A program made the translations under genes and the position numbers. The notes below the pieces were generated by a model. The model saw only the letters and a list, made by a program, of their open reading frames with translations. It was not told the DNA's origin and did not search any database. Source: Clostridiaceae bacterium UBA4839 (lineage in GTDB: Bacteria > Bacillota > Clostridia > Clostridiales > Caloramatoraceae). From it: a stretch of DNA of 16,201 nucleotides. Positions 13,474-16,201 of the stretch are shown here, piece after piece (position 1 is the stretch's first letter; every line of letters begins with the position of its first letter). The stretch lies in the NCBI GenBank assembly GCA_002400085.1, contig DHEX01000113.1, positions 1 through 16,201 of the forward strand, written 5' to 3'.

Positions 13474-15624
13474 ATGAAAAAACTAATATCAATTATAATT
13501 ACTGCAATTATGTTTTTTTCTATTTCAATAACAGCTTTTGCAGCAGAAAAGAACCTTATTGCTGTAAAGCCTAATATTGACCTTAAACAAGCAGTAGAAA
13601 TAGCAAAAGAAAAACTGAATGTTAAAACTGAAGGCATGGAATTTAATAACAGCTATTATGAGCATGATAACAATAAAAGTGCATGGAACTTATCATGGAG
13701 AAACAAAAAAAATAATTATGAAGGCATTGAAATCGACGTGGATGCTGTAACAGGAGATATTCTAAGATTTTCAAAATGGGACTATAGTAAAAATGACAAT
13801 TCAAAAATTCCTAAATATACAAAAGAAGCTGCTCTTAAAGCTGCAGAGGATTTTTTATTGAAGCTTGAACCAAATAAATATAAAGAAGTAAAATTTCTTA
13901 ATGGAAGCAAATTTAGCAATGATTCCGATCTTTATTCTGCATATTATACATTTGCATTCTCAAGGCAAATAAATGGAATTAATTTTAGTCAAAATGGAAT
14001 GACAGTAAATGTAAATAAAAACACCCTTGATATTTCTGAATATGAGCTTTCATGGGATAATAATGCTAAGTTTCCTGATAAAAATAATGCTATAAGTAAA
14101 GACAAGGCACAGGATATATATAAAAACAAGCTTGGTCTTGAGCTGTCCTGCCAATTAATCAATAAAAATGAAGGTGAGCTTGTTCCTATGCTTGTTTATT
14201 CCTTCAAGGATAAAAATGGAGTAATTGATGCTTTAACTGGAGAAGTTTTAGAAAATAATAATTACGAAATATTGAAAAGATATGCAATGGATGAAAAGTT
14301 CAGGTCAGCAGGTGGGGGAGGAACCAAAGAAGTTCTTACTCCTGAAGAAACTGCTTCTTTAGAAAAAAATTCAAAGCTTATAAAGCAGGATGAAGCTGTC
14401 CAAATATTAAAAAAATACCTGCCCATCAATGAAAAATATACACTTCAATCAGCAAATTTATATACAGATAGAAATAATAGCAATCCTACCTGGTTCATTA
14501 GCTATTACTTTAACAGCAAAGAAGGCTATGGCAGCATGAGAGGAGAGGTAGATGCCCTTACAAAAGAAGTTCTCTCATTTTATATAGAAGGGAACGAATT
14601 TTATCCAAAGGGAGAAAATATAAAACCCTCCTATTCAAAGGTCGCAGCAAAAGCAAAAGCAGATGAATTTTTAAAAACTATATGCGGTGAGAAATTCAAA
14701 CTGACATCCTATGATGATAATTATAATGAAGATATAGATTATGGCTATATTAGAAACTATGATTTTCATTATACTGGCAAAATCAATGGTGTTGTATGCC
14801 CATTTGACTCCATTGTCGTTTCAGTAAATGCTTATACAGGAGAAGTTATGTGCTATAATTTAAATTGGAAAAATATTAAGCTCCCTTCAAAGGATAAAAT
14901 TATAAGCCTTGAAAAGGCTAACAGTATTGTTTTCCAAAAGCTAGGCTTTGATAAAGAATATATAAAATATAAAAATGTAAAGGAAAAGGACTCAAAAGAA
15001 GAAATAAAACTTGCATATTTATTTGACAGCATACCAGGGGCCATTGATGCAAATTCAGGGGAACTCATCGACAGCATGGGAAAAACAATTAAAGAAATAA
15101 AGCCAATAATATTTAATGATATTAAAGGCAGTCCCTCTGAGGAAAATATCAAAATCTTATCAGATCTTAGGATAATTGATGATGAAACTGTGAACTTTAA
15201 TCCATATGATTATATACTTCAAAAAGATTTTATAAAATATATGGTTAGATCCTTGGAGCCTTACTTTGTACTAACAAATGAAGATTCCTATGATGAGTAT
15301 TATAAAATTGCAATAGATAGAAAATTAATATCTGAAAAAGAAAAAAATATTAATGGAAATGTATCAAAAGAATTTGCTGCAAAAATTGCTGTTAGGGCCT
15401 TAAACTTAGGCTATACAGCTGAACTTTCAAACATTTTTACTACTCCTTATAAGGATGCAGGAGATCTTGATGCAAAGCTTAAAGGATATGTTGCCATTGC
15501 AAATGAGCTTAAGATAATTCCAGTAAAAGATGGTTATTTGTATCCAAAGAACAATATAACAAGAGCAGAAGCTGCAGATATTATTGTTAACTACTTAAAA
15601 GTAAACTTAACCCTTAATGATTAA
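13474..15624 (+). CDS. Secreted YcdB/PepSY-like protein with C-terminal S-layer-homology repeats
   Basis: A 716-residue exported protein. The signal peptide MKKLISIIITAIMFF continues to AFAA, with likely cleavage after residue 23 or 24. About six PepSY/YcdB-like units follow, seen as recurring strand ends such as EIDVDAVTGDILRF, GVIDALTGEVLE, GEVDALTKEVLSF, VSVNAYTGEVMCY and GAIDANSGELID, often preceded by W-x-(L/I)-S-(W/Y). PepSY-type domains are thought to bind or inhibit peptidases. The last ~170 residues resemble SLH repeats: an FNDIKGSPSEENIKILSDL unit, a middle unit, and YKDAGDLDAK from 659 ending in NNITRAEAADIIVNYL. SLH repeats anchor proteins to secondary cell-wall polymers. AAGGGGGG lies before the ATG. 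It is divergent from the PQQ lipoprotein. A role in wall or peptidase control is inferred only. Confidence 0.82.
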   Translation: MKKLISIIITAIMFFSISITAFAAEKNLIAVKPNIDLKQAVEIAKEKLNVKTEGMEFNNSYYEHDNNKSAWNLSWRNKKNNYEGIEIDVDAVTGDILRFSKWDYSKNDNSKIPKYTKEAALKAAEDFLLKLEPNKYKEVKFLNGSKFSNDSDLYSAYYTFAFSRQINGINFSQNGMTVNVNKNTLDISEYELSWDNNAKFPDKNNAISKDKAQDIYKNKLGLELSCQLINKNEGELVPMLVYSFKDKNGVIDALTGEVLENNNYEILKRYAMDEKFRSAGGGGTKEVLTPEETASLEKNSKLIKQDEAVQILKKYLPINEKYTLQSANLYTDRNNSNPTWFISYYFNSKEGYGSMRGEVDALTKEVLSFYIEGNEFYPKGENIKPSYSKVAAKAKADEFLKTICGEKFKLTSYDDNYNEDIDYGYIRNYDFHYTGKINGVVCPFDSIVVSVNAYTGEVMCYNLNWKNIKLPSKDKIISLEKANSIVFQKLGFDKEYIKYKNVKEKDSKEEIKLAYLFDSIPGAIDANSGELIDSMGKTIKEIKPIIFNDIKGSPSEENIKILSDLRIIDDETVNFNPYDYILQKDFIKYMVRSLEPYFVLTNEDSYDEYYKIAIDRKLISEKEKNINGNVSKEFAAKIAVRALNLGYTAELSNIFTTPYKDAGDLDAKLKGYVAIANELKIIPVKDGYLYPKNNITRAEAADIIVNYLKVNLTLND

Positions 15625-15691
15625 AAAGGGGTCTAATTTACTTTTTGCAATTAAATACTTAAAAAAAATTTTTACTATTATTCACAATTCT

Positions 15692-15719
15692 ATTGCAAAT
15701 GATAAAAAAAATGTTATAA
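15692..15719 (+). promoter_or_regulatory. Promoter of the zinc-ribbon gene
   Basis: TTGCAA (15692-15697) and a perfect TATAAT (15714-15719) are separated by 16 bp. The transcript would start near 15726, giving a leader of about 105 nt that contains the structured element described next. Confidence 0.7.
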
Positions 15720-15732
15720 TCAAAATATAAAT

Positions 15733-15820
15733 GATTTAACTAAAGACCCCGGTCCCTGTAATTTGGGAACCCTGAAGTCTTAAATCTGTTGTTAAATCAA
15801 TAAACCCAAATTATAGGAGG
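15733..15820 (+). ncRNA. Structured 5' leader of the zinc-ribbon gene (candidate cis-regulatory RNA)
   Basis: Three nested helices can be drawn. P1 is GATTTAAC (15733-15740) with GTTAAATC (15791-15798). P2 is AAGAC (15743-15747) with GTCTT (15777-15781). P3 is GGTCCC (15751-15756) with GGGAACC (15765-15771, one bulged A). The P3 loop TGTAATTT (15757-15764) is complementary to AAATTATA (15808-15815), which directly abuts the Shine-Dalgarno GGAGG (15816-15820), giving a possible pseudoknot. I could not match it to a riboswitch class I know. Structure is seen in sequence; regulation is inferred. Confidence 0.6.
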
Positions 15821-15829
15821 TATTTTAAC

Positions 15830-15994
15830 ATGGCTGACAAAACATTAGTCTGCGAAGATTGCGGAAAGGAATTTATTTTCACTGAAGGGGAACAAGAATT
15901 CTACAAAGAAAAAGGATTCGAAAATGAACCAAAGAGATGCCCAGACTGCAGAAAAGCAAGAAAGCATCAGAGACAAAATAGAACAGATAGATAG
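15830..15994 (+). CDS. Small zinc-ribbon protein (zf-trcl-like)
   Basis: A 54-residue protein, MADKTLVCEDCGKEF at the start and RCPDCRKARKHQRQ near the end. Two CxxC pairs, C8/C11 and C37/C40, frame a short FTEGEQEFYKEKGF segment, making a single zinc ribbon with a basic tail. This matches small probable zinc-ribbon proteins common in Clostridia, of unknown function; nucleic-acid or ribosome association is a fair guess from the basic tail. TAGGAGG lies 9 bases before the ATG. It has its own promoter, a structured leader that may control translation, and a strong terminator, so it is a single-gene unit. The heavy regulatory investment suggests tight control of a 54-residue product. Complete and undamaged. 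Confidence 0.85.
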   Translation: MADKTLVCEDCGKEFIFTEGEQEFYKEKGFENEPKRCPDCRKARKHQRQNRTDR

Positions 15995-16005
15995 TTTCGC
16001 AAATA

Positions 16006-16036
16006 AAAGGAGAGGTAATTCCTCTCCTTTTTTTTA
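16006..16036 (+). terminator. Rho-independent terminator of the zinc-ribbon gene
   Basis: AAAGGAGAGG (16006-16015) pairs perfectly with CCTCTCCTTT (16021-16030) around TAATT, and a T-run continues to 16035. Confidence 0.9.
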
Positions 16037-16040
16037 TTTT

Positions 16041-16201
16041 TATCCGATGGCTACCATCCGTAAATATCTAACGGCTGCTACGCCCCTGGATCGGTTCTTC
16101 TAAGGCTCGCTTCGAAAGAATGCCACTTATAAGAAGACTCCGCTGAGCGAGCCTAAGAATCACCTTATCCGATGGCTACCATCCGTAATATCTAACGGCT
16201 G
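16041..16201. repeat. 125-bp tandem repeat, cut by the window end
   Basis: TATCCGATGGCTACCATCCG begins at 16041 and again at 16166, and the match continues through CTAACGGCTG with a single-base gap. The unit is therefore ~125 bp, with one full copy and the first 36 bases of a second. Inside the unit GGCTCGCT (16104-16111) and AGCGAGCC (16146-16153) form an 8-bp stem with further partial pairing, and GATGG/CCATC forms a small hairpin. No reading frame is visible. A diverged relative lies at 12096-12145, so this is probably a dispersed chromosomal repeat. Confidence 0.75.

Noticed and set aside
14853..15152. A 99-codon minus-strand frame inside the SLH-protein gene
   Set aside because: A shadow of an AT-rich coding region whose sense frame has clear repeat structure.
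1..16201. CRISPR array, tRNA or rRNA gene, or a tRNA attachment site
   Set aside because: No regularly spaced short repeats and no cloverleaf with a CCA end were found. The tandem repeat at the right end has a 125-bp unit and no spacers.

Overview
The window looks like an integrated mobile element of a clostridial Firmicute (positions ~1-12,060) followed by AT-rich chromosomal DNA (~12,060-16,201). Several things point to Clostridia: strong GGAGG-type ribosome-binding sites, TTGxxx/TATAAT promoters, a TnpW/large-serine-recombinase pair, S-layer-homology and lipoprotein genes in very AT-rich DNA, and a small zinc-ribbon protein of a kind common in that class. The element is visibly less AT-rich than the flank. 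The species cannot be fixed from the sequence.

Left end, cargo: a tight minus-strand operon (5138 down to 146) encodes an XRE-type repressor, a type III restriction subunit (Res) and a type III methyltransferase (Mod). The three genes are joined by TAATG stop/start overlaps. One good promoter drives them, and it carries a perfect palindrome between -35 and -10. Res lies before Mod, the reverse of the classical mod-res order. A small plus-strand gene of unknown function (5358-5633) diverges from the operon.

Middle, replication and capsid: after two strong terminators and the remains of a zinc-finger gene comes a P4/NrS-1-like primase-helicase. One in-frame TAG, at a position that looks like a former Gln codon, splits it into 6158-6916 and 6923-8467. 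Just downstream lies a mirrored set of four TGKGGCA heptamers, spaced one helical turn apart within each arm (candidate origin or control site). Next come a 96-aa zinc-ribbon protein and a single HK97-fold major capsid gene. No portal, terminase, protease or tail gene is visible.

Right end, mobility: a TnpW-family protein and a 556-aa large serine recombinase with a DUF4368 C-terminus. The recombinase start codon and Shine-Dalgarno sit in the apical loop of a 15+9 bp nested inverted repeat. A terminator overlaps its stop codon. The layout suggests a phage-satellite-like or transposon-like element that carries its own replication gene, integrase, one capsid gene and a restriction cargo. It may now be defective in replication.

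Chromosomal flank: a PQQ-type beta-propeller lipoprotein (minus) is divergent from a secreted PepSY/YcdB-like protein with C-terminal SLH repeats (plus). A 54-aa zinc-ribbon gene follows. Its 5' leader folds into nested helices, with a possible pseudoknot to the bases next to the Shine-Dalgarno. The window ends in a 125-bp tandem repeat; a diverged relative of it lies at the element's right border.
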